In this document: positions 16,859 through 25,831 of the stretch, in pieces
Layout of the letters: every line of letters begins with the position of its first letter
Numbering within the stretch: position 1 is the stretch's first letter
Origin: an uncultured Caldimonas sp.
Lineage (GTDB): Bacteria; Pseudomonadota; Gammaproteobacteria; Burkholderiales; Burkholderiaceae
Length of the DNA stretch: 46,608 bases
Assembly: GCF_946480305.1 (NCBI RefSeq)
Contig: NZ_CAMLJQ010000036.1
Location: forward strand, 1 to 46,608
Direction: 5' to 3'
Translations under genes and position numbers: made by a program
The notes under the pieces: generated by a model
What the model was told of the DNA's origin: nothing
Database searches by the model: none
The model's input: only the letters and a program-made list of their open reading frames with translations

Positions 16859-17785
16859 TCAGGCCAGCAACTCGATCCCGGGCAGCAGCCGGACGCACTG
16901 CTCGCGGACGATGTCGAGCAGGTCCGCAAGATAGGGTTTGCCCGCAAGCGCCTTGGGTGTCGTGGCGTGCAATTCGCTCCACAACCCTTTGGCCCCGATG
17001 CGCTTGGCCACCACGTAGTCGTAGTCGACGTAGTTCTTGACGCCCCAGTTCGGCAGTGCCGCGATGCCTCGCCGGCTTGCGACCAGCTGCAGGATCGCGA
17101 TCGTGAGTTCGGCGGTTCGGCGATCGAAGGCGACGCCGGCCGGGCGCAGCACCTCGCGGATCACGTCGATGCGGTCCTCCGGCACCGGGTAGGTGATCAG
17201 CGTCTCGCCGGCGAAGTCGGCCGCCTCCAGGCGCCGCCGGTGCCGCAGGCGGTGCTCGATCGGCAGCACCGCGAGGATCTCGAAGCGGAACAGCGGCCAG
17301 CTGGACAGGCTCCGCCGACCCGGCGTCTTGCTGTTGGGGGGCAGGCCCACGACCAGCTCGCACTTGCCGGCCGACAGCAGTGCCAGCGGGTCGCTGTGGA
17401 ACCCCGCCACCAGGTCGACCTCGACCTCCGGCCACCGGCGACGGAACTCATCCATCACCGGCATCAGCCAGTCGAAGCAGGTGTGGCATTCGAGCGCAAT
17501 GCGCAACTCGCCGCGCGTGTCGCTCTGGGCCCGAGCCAAGTCACGCTCGGCGGCGGCCACCTGTGGCAACACCTCGCGGGCGAGTGCGAGCAGCCGCTCG
17601 CCGGCCGGTGTGAAACGCAAGCCCTGGCTGGTGCGCTGGAACAGAGGCACGCCGTAGTGCTCTTCCACGGCGCGCACCTGATGCGACAGCGCCGACTGCG
17701 TGAGATGCACACGCTCTGCCGCGGCGGCGAGCTTGCCTGTGTCGGCAATGGCGAGCAGGGAACGAAGGTGCCGGAGTTCGAGCAT
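16859..17785 (-). CDS. metR: LysR-family transcriptional regulator MetR
   Basis: A 308-residue LysR regulator. The N-terminal winged helix-turn-helix is MLELRHLRSLLAIADTGKLAAAAERVHLTQSALSHQVRAVEEHYG, and the effector-binding domain contains the MetR-like segments ELRIALECHTCFDWLMPVMDEFRRRWPEVEVDL and VAFDRRTAELTIAILQLVASRRGIAALPNWGV. It is divergent from metE with a 114-base gap holding two MetR boxes. MetR activates methionine synthesis genes with homocysteine as co-activator and represses its own gene. The box closest to metR lies only 12 bases from its start codon, consistent with autorepression. Identification is firm from sequence and context together. Confidence 0.95.
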   Translation of the reverse strand: MLELRHLRSLLAIADTGKLAAAAERVHLTQSALSHQVRAVEEHYGVPLFQRTSQGLRFTPAGERLLALAREVLPQVAAAERDLARAQSDTRGELRIALECHTCFDWLMPVMDEFRRRWPEVEVDLVAGFHSDPLALLSAGKCELVVGLPPNSKTPGRRSLSSWPLFRFEILAVLPIEHRLRHRRRLEAADFAGETLITYPVPEDRIDVIREVLRPAGVAFDRRTAELTIAILQLVASRRGIAALPNWGVKNYVDYDYVVAKRIGAKGLWSELHATTPKALAGKPYLADLLDIVREQCVRLLPGIELLA

Positions 17786-17796
17786 GAGAGGCGACT

Positions 17797-17809
17797 TGAA
17801 TGAAATTCA
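17797..17809. promoter_or_regulatory. MetR box 1 (perfect match)
   Basis: TGAATGAAATTCA fits the MetR/LysR-type consensus TGAA-N5-TTCA exactly. It lies 12 bases upstream of the metR start and about 90 bases upstream of metE. Confidence 0.88.
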
Positions 17810-17817
17810 AGTCTTGC

Positions 17818-17830
17818 TGAAAACGTTTCG
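17818..17830. promoter_or_regulatory. MetR box 2 (one mismatch)
   Basis: TGAAAACGTTTCG matches TGAA-N5-TTCA at seven of eight fixed positions. Its start is 21 bases from that of box 1, i.e. two helical turns, placing both on the same DNA face, as is usual for paired MetR sites. Confidence 0.72.
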
Positions 17831-17899
17831 CTTGATGGAAACAGTGTCGCAAACCAGACTCCTCGGCGTCAATCGAATTCCTTCAGAGAGGCCCACGCC

Positions 17900-20173
17900 A
17901 TGACCACCACGCACATCCTCGGCTACCCACGCATCGGCGAACGGCGCGAACTCAAGTTCGCGCTCGAATCCTTCTGGCAAGGCCAAAGCGACGCGATCGC
18001 GCTGCACAGCGTTGCCCGGCAACTGCGCCAGGCGTCCTGGCAGCGCCAGCGCGACGCGGGCCTCGGCTTCGTCACCGCAGGAGATTTCGCCTGCTACGAC
18101 CTGATGCTGGAGCACATCCTGATGTTCGGCGCGGTGCCGGCGCGCTTTGCGGACCCAGGCGCAGACCGGCTCACCACCGCATTCGCGCTGGCCCGCGGCA
18201 CCGCCGGCCAGCCTGCGCTCGAGATGACGAAGTGGTTCGACACCAACTACCACTACCTCGTGCCGGAGTTGAGCGCGCAGACGCGCTGGCGCCTCGATGC
18301 CGACGAATACCTCGCCCAGATCGATGAAGCCCTGGCGGCCGGCTCCCCGGTGAAACCGGTGCTGCTCGGCCCGGTGAGCCTGCTGTGGCTGGCAAAGTCC
18401 GTCGACGGTTCGGACAAGCTCGCGCTGCTCCCGGCCCTGGCGCAGTGCTATGCCCAACTGCTGCACTCTCTCGCGCAACGGGAGATCGAGTGGGTGCAGA
18501 TCGACGAGCCCATCCTCGCACTCGAACTCGACGATCGGTGGCGCGGCGCGTTCGAAGCCGCCTATGCCGCGTTGCAAGGCGCAAGACCGAAGCTGCTGCT
18601 TGCCACCTACTTCGAAGACGTCTCGCACCACCTCGGCCTCGTCAACCGCCTGCCCGTCGACGGGCTGCACATCGACGCCGTGCGGGCGCCTCGTCAGGTG
18701 GCGGCGGCCGTCGAGCAATTGCCGCCGGGCCGCGTGCTGTCCGTCGGCATCGTCGACGGGCGCAACATCTGGCGCACCGACCTGCGCCGTGCGCTCGACC
18801 TGCTGCAGCCCTTGCACGCGCACCTCGGCGACCGCCTCTGGATCGCGCCGTCGTGCTCGCTCGCGCACGTGCCGATCACGCTACGCCACGAAACGCAGAT
18901 CGACCCCCAGGTCAAGCGCTGGCTCGCGTTCGCCGAAGAGAAACTGAACGAGCTGCGGACCCTTCAGCGCGCGCTGGACGAGGGAGACCACGCCGTGGCG
19001 GAGCTGCTCGCCGAAAGCGACGCCGCGCTCGCCGCCAGGCGCCACTCCAAGCTGGTGACCCATCCTTACGTCGCCAAACGGCTGCAAGCCGTGACACCGG
19101 CCATGGAAGCGCGCAACAGCAGCTACGCGTCGCGCGCCCAGAAGCAACGCGCCGCCCTGCAACTGCCGTTGCTGCCCACCACCACCATCGGCTCCTTTCC
19201 CCAGACGCCGGAGATCCGTTCCGCCCGTGCGGCATGGCGTCGTGGCGAACTCGGCGCCTACGACTACCTGCAGCGCATGCGCGAAGAGATCCGCCATGCC
19301 ATCGAGCAGCAGGAGGCGCTGGGCCTGGACGTGCTGGTGCACGGCGAGGCCGAGCGCAGCGACATGGTCGACTACTTCGCCGAGCACCTGTTCGGCTTTG
19401 CGCTCACCGAGAACGGCTGGGTGCAAAGCTACGGCTCGCGCTGCGTGAAACCGCCCATCATCTACGGCGACGTGCACCGGCCGGACGCGATCACCGTCGA
19501 CACCGCACGCTACGCGCAGTCGCTGACGGACAAGCCGGTCAAGGGCATGCTGACGGGGCCGGTGACGATGCTGCAGTGGTCGTTCGTGCGCGACGACCAG
19601 CCTCGCGACGTCACCGCCCGCCAATTGGCGCTCGCGATACGCGACGAGGTGGCCGATCTCGAGAAAGCCGGGATCCGCATCATCCAGATCGACGAGCCAG
19701 CCTTCCGCGAAGGCCTGCCGCTCAAGCGCGCCGACTGGCCGCACTATCTGCACTGGGCGGTACAGGCGTTCAAGCTGGCCGCGTGCTGCGTGAGTGACGA
19801 GACGCAGATCCACACCCACATGTGCTATTCGGAGTTCAACGACATCCTGCCGGCCATCGCGGCGATGGATGCCGACGTCATCACCATCGAGACCTCGCGA
19901 TCTCGCATGGAGCTGCTCGAAGGCTTCGGCGCCTTCGACTACCCCAACGAGATCGGGCCCGGTGTCTATGACATCCATTCCCCCCGTGTGCCGGCGCGGC
20001 AGGAGATGGAGCAACTGCTCGAACGCGCCTGCGAGGTCGTCGACCCGCGCCGGCTCTGGGTCAACCCCGATTGCGGCCTGAAGACCCGGCGCTGGCCGGA
20101 GACGACCGCCGCGCTGTCGCAGATGGTGCAGGCCGCGAAAACCCTGCGCGAGCGGTTGTTGCAGCCCGCGTGA
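17900..20173 (+). CDS. metE: Cobalamin-independent methionine synthase MetE
   Basis: A 757-residue 5-methyltetrahydropteroyltriglutamate-homocysteine methyltransferase, the last step of methionine synthesis without vitamin B12. Two barrels are present: the N-terminal one from ILGYPRIGERRELKFALE, and the catalytic one from LPTTTIGSFPQTPEIR. The zinc site is intact: H640 and C642 in HTHMCYSEF, a glutamate in the following ITIETSRSRMELL segment, and the late cysteine in VNPDCGLKTR. Length agrees with E. coli MetE. Expression should be driven by the divergent MetR through the two boxes upstream. Nothing in the sequence is unusual. A B12 riboswitch is not present in the short leader. Confidence 0.98.
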   Translation: MTTTHILGYPRIGERRELKFALESFWQGQSDAIALHSVARQLRQASWQRQRDAGLGFVTAGDFACYDLMLEHILMFGAVPARFADPGADRLTTAFALARGTAGQPALEMTKWFDTNYHYLVPELSAQTRWRLDADEYLAQIDEALAAGSPVKPVLLGPVSLLWLAKSVDGSDKLALLPALAQCYAQLLHSLAQREIEWVQIDEPILALELDDRWRGAFEAAYAALQGARPKLLLATYFEDVSHHLGLVNRLPVDGLHIDAVRAPRQVAAAVEQLPPGRVLSVGIVDGRNIWRTDLRRALDLLQPLHAHLGDRLWIAPSCSLAHVPITLRHETQIDPQVKRWLAFAEEKLNELRTLQRALDEGDHAVAELLAESDAALAARRHSKLVTHPYVAKRLQAVTPAMEARNSSYASRAQKQRAALQLPLLPTTTIGSFPQTPEIRSARAAWRRGELGAYDYLQRMREEIRHAIEQQEALGLDVLVHGEAERSDMVDYFAEHLFGFALTENGWVQSYGSRCVKPPIIYGDVHRPDAITVDTARYAQSLTDKPVKGMLTGPVTMLQWSFVRDDQPRDVTARQLALAIRDEVADLEKAGIRIIQIDEPAFREGLPLKRADWPHYLHWAVQAFKLAACCVSDETQIHTHMCYSEFNDILPAIAAMDADVITIETSRSRMELLEGFGAFDYPNEIGPGVYDIHSPRVPARQEMEQLLERACEVVDPRRLWVNPDCGLKTRRWPETTAALSQMVQAAKTLRERLLQPA

Positions 20174-20225
20174 CGCCGGGGCGGCGGTACAGTGGCCGGT
20201 TTTTGTCACTTGCCGCCCTCCTGCC

Positions 20226-21371
20226 TTGAGCCCGTCATCGCCCCCGGCCACGCAGCAGACCAGCCTGTTCGATTTGCCCGAGCCGGCGCCCGATTCGACC
20301 GATCCGCCCCCACCGCGGGCGGCGCCGACCCAGCCTCGCGGCGAGGCCGGCGAGTTGCTCCCCGCGCCAGCACGGCCCGAGTGGGTCGAGCTTGCGAAGC
20401 ACCTCGATCCACGCATCCATTTCGGCACGTCGTCCTGGTATTTCCCAGGCTGGACCGGGCTCGTGTGGGGGCGCGACTATGCCCAGTCGACGCTGTCGCG
20501 CCGCGGTCTCACCGCCTACTCCCGCCATCCGTTGTTGCGCTGCGTCAGCCTCGACCGCAGCTTCTATCGCCCGCTCGAAGCAGCGACCTATGCCGAACTG
20601 GCTGCCCAGGTCGCGCCCGGGTTCCGCTTCGTCGTGAAGGCGCCCTCGATGGTGACCGACGCCACCGTGCGAGACGCCGACAGCGGCCGGGCGATGCAGC
20701 CCAACCCGTTGTTCCTCGACCCGTCCTCGGCCGTCGACCTCTTCGTGCGCCCTGCGCTGCAAGGCATGGGAGCCGCGCTCGGCGTGCTGGTGTTTCAGTT
20801 GTCGCCGCTGACGCTGCCGTGGCTGAACCACCCCGGGAACCTGCTCGACCGGCTGGACGCAATGCTCGCCGCCGTGCGGGGTGCGCTCGCCCAAACACCG
20901 TGGCGACCCCTGGTTGCGCTGGAGGTGCGCGACGGTGAGTTGCTCACGCCCGCACTCGCCGCACTGCTGAAGCGGCACGAAGCCCGCTACTGCCTGGGGC
21001 TGCACGACCGCATGCCGCCCATCGAAACTCAGCTGCCCATGTTGCGTGCCCTGTGGCCGGGGCCTCTTGTCTGTCGTTGGAACCTTCACCGCGGCTTGAA
21101 GTACGAACAGGCACGGCAGCGTTTCGAGCCGTTCGACCGGTTGCAGGCACCCGACCCCGACACCCGCCGGGTGCTGGCAAAGGTGGTGGCCGCGACAGCG
21201 GCCGCAGGCCACCCGGTGTTTGTAACGATTAACAACAAGGCTGAAGGCAGTGCGCCACTTTCCGTGTTCGAACTTGCAAAAGCCGTGCTTGCAGGCCCTG
21301 ACAGCTTTGCGAGCCCGACAAACACGCCCATACTGCCCGGCAATGCGGCCGGCAGCGAGCCGGCCTCCTGA
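20226..21371 (+). CDS. DUF72 (YecE-like) family protein
   Basis: A 381-residue protein of the DUF72 family, predicted TIM-barrel enzymes of unknown function. Family features seen: RIHFGTSSWYFPGWTGLVWG near residue 62, then FRFVVKAPSMVTDA, LGVLVFQLSP, PLVALEVRDGELLT, and the C-terminal PVFVTINNKAEGSAPLSVFELAKAV, which corresponds to the family's terminal NNH-like motif. The N-terminal ~55 residues are Pro/Ala-rich and look disordered. The start is a TTG at 20226 because no ATG precedes the conserved domain in frame. It follows metE by 52 bases on the same strand. Function cannot be given. Confidence 0.85.
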   Translation: MSPSSPPATQQTSLFDLPEPAPDSTDPPPPRAAPTQPRGEAGELLPAPARPEWVELAKHLDPRIHFGTSSWYFPGWTGLVWGRDYAQSTLSRRGLTAYSRHPLLRCVSLDRSFYRPLEAATYAELAAQVAPGFRFVVKAPSMVTDATVRDADSGRAMQPNPLFLDPSSAVDLFVRPALQGMGAALGVLVFQLSPLTLPWLNHPGNLLDRLDAMLAAVRGALAQTPWRPLVALEVRDGELLTPALAALLKRHEARYCLGLHDRMPPIETQLPMLRALWPGPLVCRWNLHRGLKYEQARQRFEPFDRLQAPDPDTRRVLAKVVAATAAAGHPVFVTINNKAEGSAPLSVFELAKAVLAGPDSFASPTNTPILPGNAAGSEPAS

Positions 21372-21395
21372 AACGGGGTGACCGAGGAGCAGCAC

Positions 21396-22106
21396 ATGCA
21401 CGGCAGCGACCTCCACGACGCCGGGCGCAAGGCCCGGGCCGCGCGGCTGCTCGCGGCAGGCGCCGCGCAGGGCCGTCGCCCGCCCAGGTATCCGTGGGCC
21501 GAACCGATACAGCGCAGCGCGGAGATCGTCTGCGGCCTGCTCGTCACCATGCTGTTCACCGGCGCGTTCGCGGTGCTCGGCAACGACGCCCGCACGGTGG
21601 CGCTCAGTGCGTTGGCGGCAGGCGCCGCCTGGAGCCTGCTGTGCGCGCTGTTGTTCCTGCGGCGCCGCTCGCTGAGTCAGCGATCCCGCCAGCAGTTGTG
21701 CGCCGGGTTGATCGACGCGCCCACGCCGGAAGCGGTCGTCCAGCGGTTGCAGCAGGAGCTGCCGGAGAGCCTGGCCGCAGAACTGCATGCGACGGAATCG
21801 CACCGCCTGAAAGCGCTCGCGCGCGAGGCGCAAGCGCAGGAGCCGACCACCGCGGCCAACCTGCGCGCTGCCGCGGCGGTTCTGCTGCTCGTCTTTGCCG
21901 GCACACTGCCCGTCGCGCTGCCGTTGTTCTGGTCCACCGATGTGACCTCCGGGCTCGCGGTCGCGCACGGGCTCGCGATTGCCCTGCTGTTCGTGCTCGG
22001 CGGCTTCCTCGGCCATCATGCCGGGCTGCGCCCGGTGCTCTTTGCCGCCAGCCTCGCCAGCCTCGGCGCGCTGCTGGCGGGCCTGTGCTGGTGGCTGCAA
22101 CCGTAG
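21396..22106 (+). CDS. Hypothetical integral membrane protein, five predicted helices
   Basis: The ATG at 21396 is chosen because a GAGGAG ribosome site lies six bases before it; an in-frame GTG at 21378 is less likely. The protein is about 236 residues. Two membrane helices follow an amphipathic N-terminus (IVCGLLVTMLFTGAFAVLG and VALSALAAGAAWSLLCALLF), then a charged cytosolic helical stretch of about 75 residues with many Glu/Gln/Arg, then three more helices to the end. The 2 + loop + 3 layout resembles VIT1/CCC1-type metal transporters, but I see none of their conserved metal-binding glutamates clearly placed, so this is only a topological likeness. It follows the DUF72 gene by 24 bases and may be co-transcribed. 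Confidence 0.7.
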   Translation: MHGSDLHDAGRKARAARLLAAGAAQGRRPPRYPWAEPIQRSAEIVCGLLVTMLFTGAFAVLGNDARTVALSALAAGAAWSLLCALLFLRRRSLSQRSRQQLCAGLIDAPTPEAVVQRLQQELPESLAAELHATESHRLKALAREAQAQEPTTAANLRAAAAVLLLVFAGTLPVALPLFWSTDVTSGLAVAHGLAIALLFVLGGFLGHHAGLRPVLFAASLASLGALLAGLCWWLQP

Positions 22107-22122
22107 CGAGCCAGTGCTGCCG

Positions 22123-24537
22123 CTACCTGCCGGCAGCCGGCTCCACCGTCAGCACCTGATCCCCCTGCCCCCAGACGGGCACATACGCCACCTCCGACCA
22201 GGGCTTCAAGAAGCTCCGGTACAGCGTCGAGAACGGCAGACCGGACTGCCCGGTCGAATGCATGAACCGCGAACGGCGCGGGTCCGCAAGGTCGTACACC
22301 GCGCGCAGGCTGGGCCCGTGCTCGTTCAGGTAGCGCTCGCCTGAGAGCGGGTCCGCCTTCAGATTCACCCGGGTGGCGTTCACGGTGTAGGTGTCGCCCG
22401 GGGTCGGCACACGCAGCTCGAACCAGCGGGCGAGCGGGGCAACGCGGCTGAAAGGCCGGTGCTCCGAACGCGCCAGGTGGACCCGCCCCCAGCGCCACGA
22501 GGACACGTCCGGCCCATAGGCGCCCTGCAGCTCGGTCAGCGCGCGGGTGAACGCCATGTCGACCGCCTGCTGACACGTCTCGGCCGGTGCGCTGGCCTTG
22601 TCGTCGCACCACCACGCGTTGTTGCCCTCGAGCACCCCATCGATCGCGTCCTGGAAGTTGCGGCTGGCCGCCCCCGGCCACAGCTCGCTTCCCAGTTCGT
22701 CGGCGAACAGCACCTCCGAGAGCTGCCGCGTCCAGGCCCACAGCAAGGTCGGCCCCACGCGGTCGACCGTCATCTCGCCATCGAACGCGTTCAGTTCGCG
22801 CAACGCCGCCTCGGCCAACGGGTGGCTCGACTGCGCCTTGCGCAGCACCGGCAGCATGCGCCGCGCGGACAGCGAAACCACGTCGGCCTGGATGCGTGCC
22901 ATGGTGTCGACGTTGTGCTTGGGATGCGCGGGCAGCAATTGCTCGATGCGTTGATGCCGGTACGGCAGCGTCCATTCGCTGGTGATGAAGTGCGGGTACT
23001 CGCGCGGGTGGATGCGCTGGTTGGCCGTGGCGATCCAGCCGCGCTCGGGGTCGAGCTCGCGTGGCGTCAATACCGTGTCGAGATAGCCCGCCCAGTCGTA
23101 CTTCGCATCCCAACCGGGCGCGGGCGCCAGGCCCTTCAAATCGTTCTCGGGCTTGCGCACCGGCACGCGGCCGGCCGACACCATGCCGATGCGGCCCTGC
23201 ACGTCGGCCACCACCATGTTCTGCATCGGTGCCACATGCTTGGCCGAGGCCTCGACGAACTCGTCGACGCTGCGTGCGCGATTGAGGCCGAGCGCCGCCT
23301 CCAACGTGGTGTTGGGCGTTTCCAGCGCGGTCCATCGCATCGCGAGCGCATGGGTGGGCTGCGCACGCGGCCCGGTCAGTTGCTCCGCGGGGCCGGGCGC
23401 ATCCGAGATGACCGGCCCGTGCCTCGTAGCGCGCACGATCATCCGCACGTCGGCCTTGCCCTTCACGCGGATGATCTCCTCTTCGGTTTCGAACTTCGCC
23501 CAGCCCTCGGGGGTGCGGTAAAGCGTGGGATCGTCGGGGTGGATCTCTTCGAGGTAGAGGTCCTGCACGTCGGGAGCGGTGTTGGTGAACCCCCAGGCGA
23601 CATGCTCGTTCTGCCCCAGCACCACGGCGGGCAGGCCCGGCATCGTGGCACCCGCCACCTTGAAGCCGGGCGCCTCCAGCCGCGCAAAGTACCAGAGCGC
23701 CGGCACGCTGAGCCGCAGGTGCGGGTCGTTCGCCAGCAGCGGCTTGCCGCTTTCGGTGTGGCTGCCCGCCACGACCCAGTTGTTGGAACCGATGCCGTCC
23801 AGCCCGGATTCGGGTGCAGCGGCCTGCGCCTGCTTGCCGAGCGACGCATCGAGCTTGAGGTTCCTGTACAGCGCGGCGTAGTCCATCGTGGGCAGCGGCT
23901 GCGCCCCGGGATATGGCGGCAGCAACTCATTGATGCGCTCGACCGGCAGCTTGAGCGACAGGCGCAGCCGCAGCAGCTCGTTGTTCCAGTTGCCGCCCAG
24001 GTCCCAGGCCATCATCGTGGTCCAGGCCACGGAATCGATCGGCTCCCATGCGCTCGGTTGCAGGCCCAGGATGATGAACTCCGGAGGCCGGGCAGCGAGA
24101 TGCTCGCGCACATAGGCGTTGACGCCCTCGGCGTAGGCCTGGACGACGGTGCGCGTCTCGCCGGAGATGCTGTCCCATTGCCTCGCCGCTGCACGGCGCA
24201 CGCCCAGCGCGCGCAGGAACTGGTCGGTGTCGAGCGCACTGTCGCCAAAGGCCTCGGCCAGCCGGCCGGAAGCGATGCGCTTGTGCATCTCGAGCTGCCA
24301 CAACCTGTCTTGCGCATGGGCAAAGCCCAGCCCCCACATCACGTCCTCGATCGAATTGCCCTTGATCGTGGGGATGCCATGCTCGTCTCGCGTGATCGTC
24401 ACGGTCGCCTTCAGGCCGGCGCCTTCCAGCTGCCCTTCGGTCACCGGCAGTGCCTGCCGCATATACAGCCATGCAGCAACCAGCAGCACGGTCACCAGCA
24501 GCACCAGCACCACCAGCGCACGACGAATCCATTTCAT
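22123..24537 (-). CDS. Penicillin acylase (Ntn-hydrolase) family protein
   Basis: An 804-residue precursor of the penicillin amidase family, self-cleaved into two chains. A single N-terminal hydrophobic segment (ALVVLVLLVTVLLVAAWLYM) is a signal anchor or uncleaved signal. The alpha chain follows (VTITRDEHGIPTIKG, GFAHAQDRLWQLEMHKRIASGRLAE). The autocatalytic site is Gly250-Ser251 in GIGSNNWVVAGS, making Ser251 the predicted nucleophile. Beta-chain landmarks are PLLANDPHLRLSVPALWYF and TRHGPVISD. It would act in the periplasm on an amide; the family includes penicillin, cephalosporin and acyl-homoserine-lactone acylases. Substrate cannot be told from sequence, and no siderophore or quorum-sensing gene is near. 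The following gene on the opposite strand is 16 bases away (convergent). Confidence 0.92.
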   Translation of the reverse strand: MKWIRRALVVLVLLVTVLLVAAWLYMRQALPVTEGQLEGAGLKATVTITRDEHGIPTIKGNSIEDVMWGLGFAHAQDRLWQLEMHKRIASGRLAEAFGDSALDTDQFLRALGVRRAAARQWDSISGETRTVVQAYAEGVNAYVREHLAARPPEFIILGLQPSAWEPIDSVAWTTMMAWDLGGNWNNELLRLRLSLKLPVERINELLPPYPGAQPLPTMDYAALYRNLKLDASLGKQAQAAAPESGLDGIGSNNWVVAGSHTESGKPLLANDPHLRLSVPALWYFARLEAPGFKVAGATMPGLPAVVLGQNEHVAWGFTNTAPDVQDLYLEEIHPDDPTLYRTPEGWAKFETEEEIIRVKGKADVRMIVRATRHGPVISDAPGPAEQLTGPRAQPTHALAMRWTALETPNTTLEAALGLNRARSVDEFVEASAKHVAPMQNMVVADVQGRIGMVSAGRVPVRKPENDLKGLAPAPGWDAKYDWAGYLDTVLTPRELDPERGWIATANQRIHPREYPHFITSEWTLPYRHQRIEQLLPAHPKHNVDTMARIQADVVSLSARRMLPVLRKAQSSHPLAEAALRELNAFDGEMTVDRVGPTLLWAWTRQLSEVLFADELGSELWPGAASRNFQDAIDGVLEGNNAWWCDDKASAPAETCQQAVDMAFTRALTELQGAYGPDVSSWRWGRVHLARSEHRPFSRVAPLARWFELRVPTPGDTYTVNATRVNLKADPLSGERYLNEHGPSLRAVYDLADPRRSRFMHSTGQSGLPFSTLYRSFLKPWSEVAYVPVWGQGDQVLTVEPAAGR

Positions 24538-24661
24538 GGTGTGTTCGGGAAACTCTTCGGGGCCTGAAGCGTAACCGCCGCCGGGCCGGCCCGCCAGTGC
24601 CCGGAGAAGCGGGGCAAATCCACCGCTTCATTGCGTATCGGCCGGTGGCGGTATTCGCACA

Positions 24662-25168
24662 ATGAGGTGGGGCCGTCCAGCTTTCCCGGCGGCGCCGTTC
24701 ACCATGATGTCCCTGGCCTCGAATCCGCCTTCTCCCCTGCCGCACGAAGAATGCGGCTACGAAGACGAGCCCACCCTCGCCTGGGGCTCGCGCTCGGATT
24801 CGCACGCCGGCGCGGGCTGGCTGCGCCCTGCCGCGCCGGAGGCGGAAGGGCCGAACTCCTCATGGCTGCGCGCGGCGCTGCAGCGCCTGCATCTGCTGCC
24901 CGGCGGCTCGGCCCGGCTGCCTGACCGGGTCCGCGTCGCCCGGCAGGAGTTCGAGGCGGCGCTGGCCGACATCCCGAGCGCCGCCGCCGAACGGGCGGTG
25001 CACGACATCCGCCGGGCGCGCAGCCTGTATGAGCTCTGGTACGTGCGTTCGCAGGTGTTCGACGCGGTGTCCATCGCTCACTCGCAGGAAGAAGCGGCGC
25101 GCCGGCTCGACACGCTCAATCGGCACTTCCCGACCCGCTCCGCACGGTCCGGTTTCGTGCCGTTGTAG
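24662..25168 (+). CDS. Hypothetical protein, about 155-168 residues
   Basis: Not recognised. The reading frame is open from ATG 24662, with a second possible ATG at 24704 (MMSLASNPPSPLP); neither has a clear ribosome site. The N-terminal part is Pro/Ser/Glu-rich and probably disordered. The C-terminal ~90 residues are helical and charged (DRVRVARQEFEAALADIPSAAAERAVHDIRRARSLYELWYVRSQVFDAVSIAHSQEEAARRLDTLNRHFPTR in overall character). It ends with a basic tail. There is no membrane segment. The gene is divergent from the penicillin-acylase gene. Codon third-position GC is like the neighbours, which supports coding. Confidence 0.6.
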   Translation: MRWGRPAFPAAPFTMMSLASNPPSPLPHEECGYEDEPTLAWGSRSDSHAGAGWLRPAAPEAEGPNSSWLRAALQRLHLLPGGSARLPDRVRVARQEFEAALADIPSAAAERAVHDIRRARSLYELWYVRSQVFDAVSIAHSQEEAARRLDTLNRHFPTRSARSGFVPL

Positions 25169-25198
25169 AACAGCACGCCACGCGGCCTCGATACCGAC

Positions 25199-25717
25199 CT
25201 ACGCGGCCGAAGCACGTCCGAGGTAGTCGCCTTTGCCCAGATCCACCCCGTTGTGCCGCAGGATCGCGTAGACAGTGGTGACGTGGAAATAGAAGTTGGG
25301 CAAGGCGTGGTGCTTCAGGTAGGCCTCGCCCTTGAACTGCAACGGCTCCATGCCGCGCACCGGCACCGAAACGTCCTTGTCCTCAGTGCCGTCCAGCTTG
25401 TCCGCCGGTACCGACTTGATGAAGTCGACCGTCTTGCGGATCCGCTCCTGCAGCTCGGCCAGCGTCGTCTCGGTGTCCGGGAAGCTGGGCGCCTCGACCC
25501 CGCTCAGGCGTGCGACGCCGAACTTCGCCGCGTCGCAGGCGATCTGCACCTGCCGGGTCAGCGCAAACATGTCGGGTGCCAGCCTCGCGGAAAGCAGGAC
25601 CGCCACATCGAACTTGCGCGCCGCCGCGTGCTGCTCGGCCTTGGCCAGCACCGCGCTCAGGTTGTTGAGCATCCTTGCGAACACCGGCACGCTGGCCGAA
25701 TGCATCGAAATCGTCAT
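25199..25717 (-). CDS. DUF1993 domain-containing protein
   Basis: A 172-residue soluble protein that fits the DUF1993 family (a DinB-like four-helix fold): MTISMHSASVPVFARMLNNLSAVLAKAEQHAAARKFD, the motif LLSARLAPDMFALTRQVQIACDAAK, the segment FPDTETTLAELQERIRKTVDFIKS, and the C-terminal YLKHHALPNFYFHVTTVYAILRHNGVDLGKGDYLG with histidines at places used for metal binding in related folds. The start ATG at 25717 follows an AGGAG-type ribosome site (AAGGAGAAGCG). It is convergent with the gene before it and divergent from the dehydrogenase gene. Biochemical function of the family is not established. Confidence 0.88.
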   Translation of the reverse strand: MTISMHSASVPVFARMLNNLSAVLAKAEQHAAARKFDVAVLLSARLAPDMFALTRQVQIACDAAKFGVARLSGVEAPSFPDTETTLAELQERIRKTVDFIKSVPADKLDGTEDKDVSVPVRGMEPLQFKGEAYLKHHALPNFYFHVTTVYAILRHNGVDLGKGDYLGRASAA

Positions 25718-25831
25718 CGCTTCTCCTTGTTGCTCACGCAAAGCGCCGCATCGTAGCGCTGGTGGGAGAAACATGCAGAATGTCGGTTCGGCGCCGCTGC
25801 CCCCTGTCGCGCGCCCACAGACACCACCTTC

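Noticed and set aside
21396..22106. Assignment of the five-helix membrane protein as a VIT1/CCC1 iron or manganese transporter
   Set aside because: Topology is similar, but conserved metal-binding residues are not recognisable.
22123..24537. Naming the penicillin-acylase-family gene as a quorum-quenching AHL acylase (pvdQ/quiP)
   Set aside because: The family cannot be resolved to substrate by eye, and no quorum-sensing or siderophore gene is adjacent.
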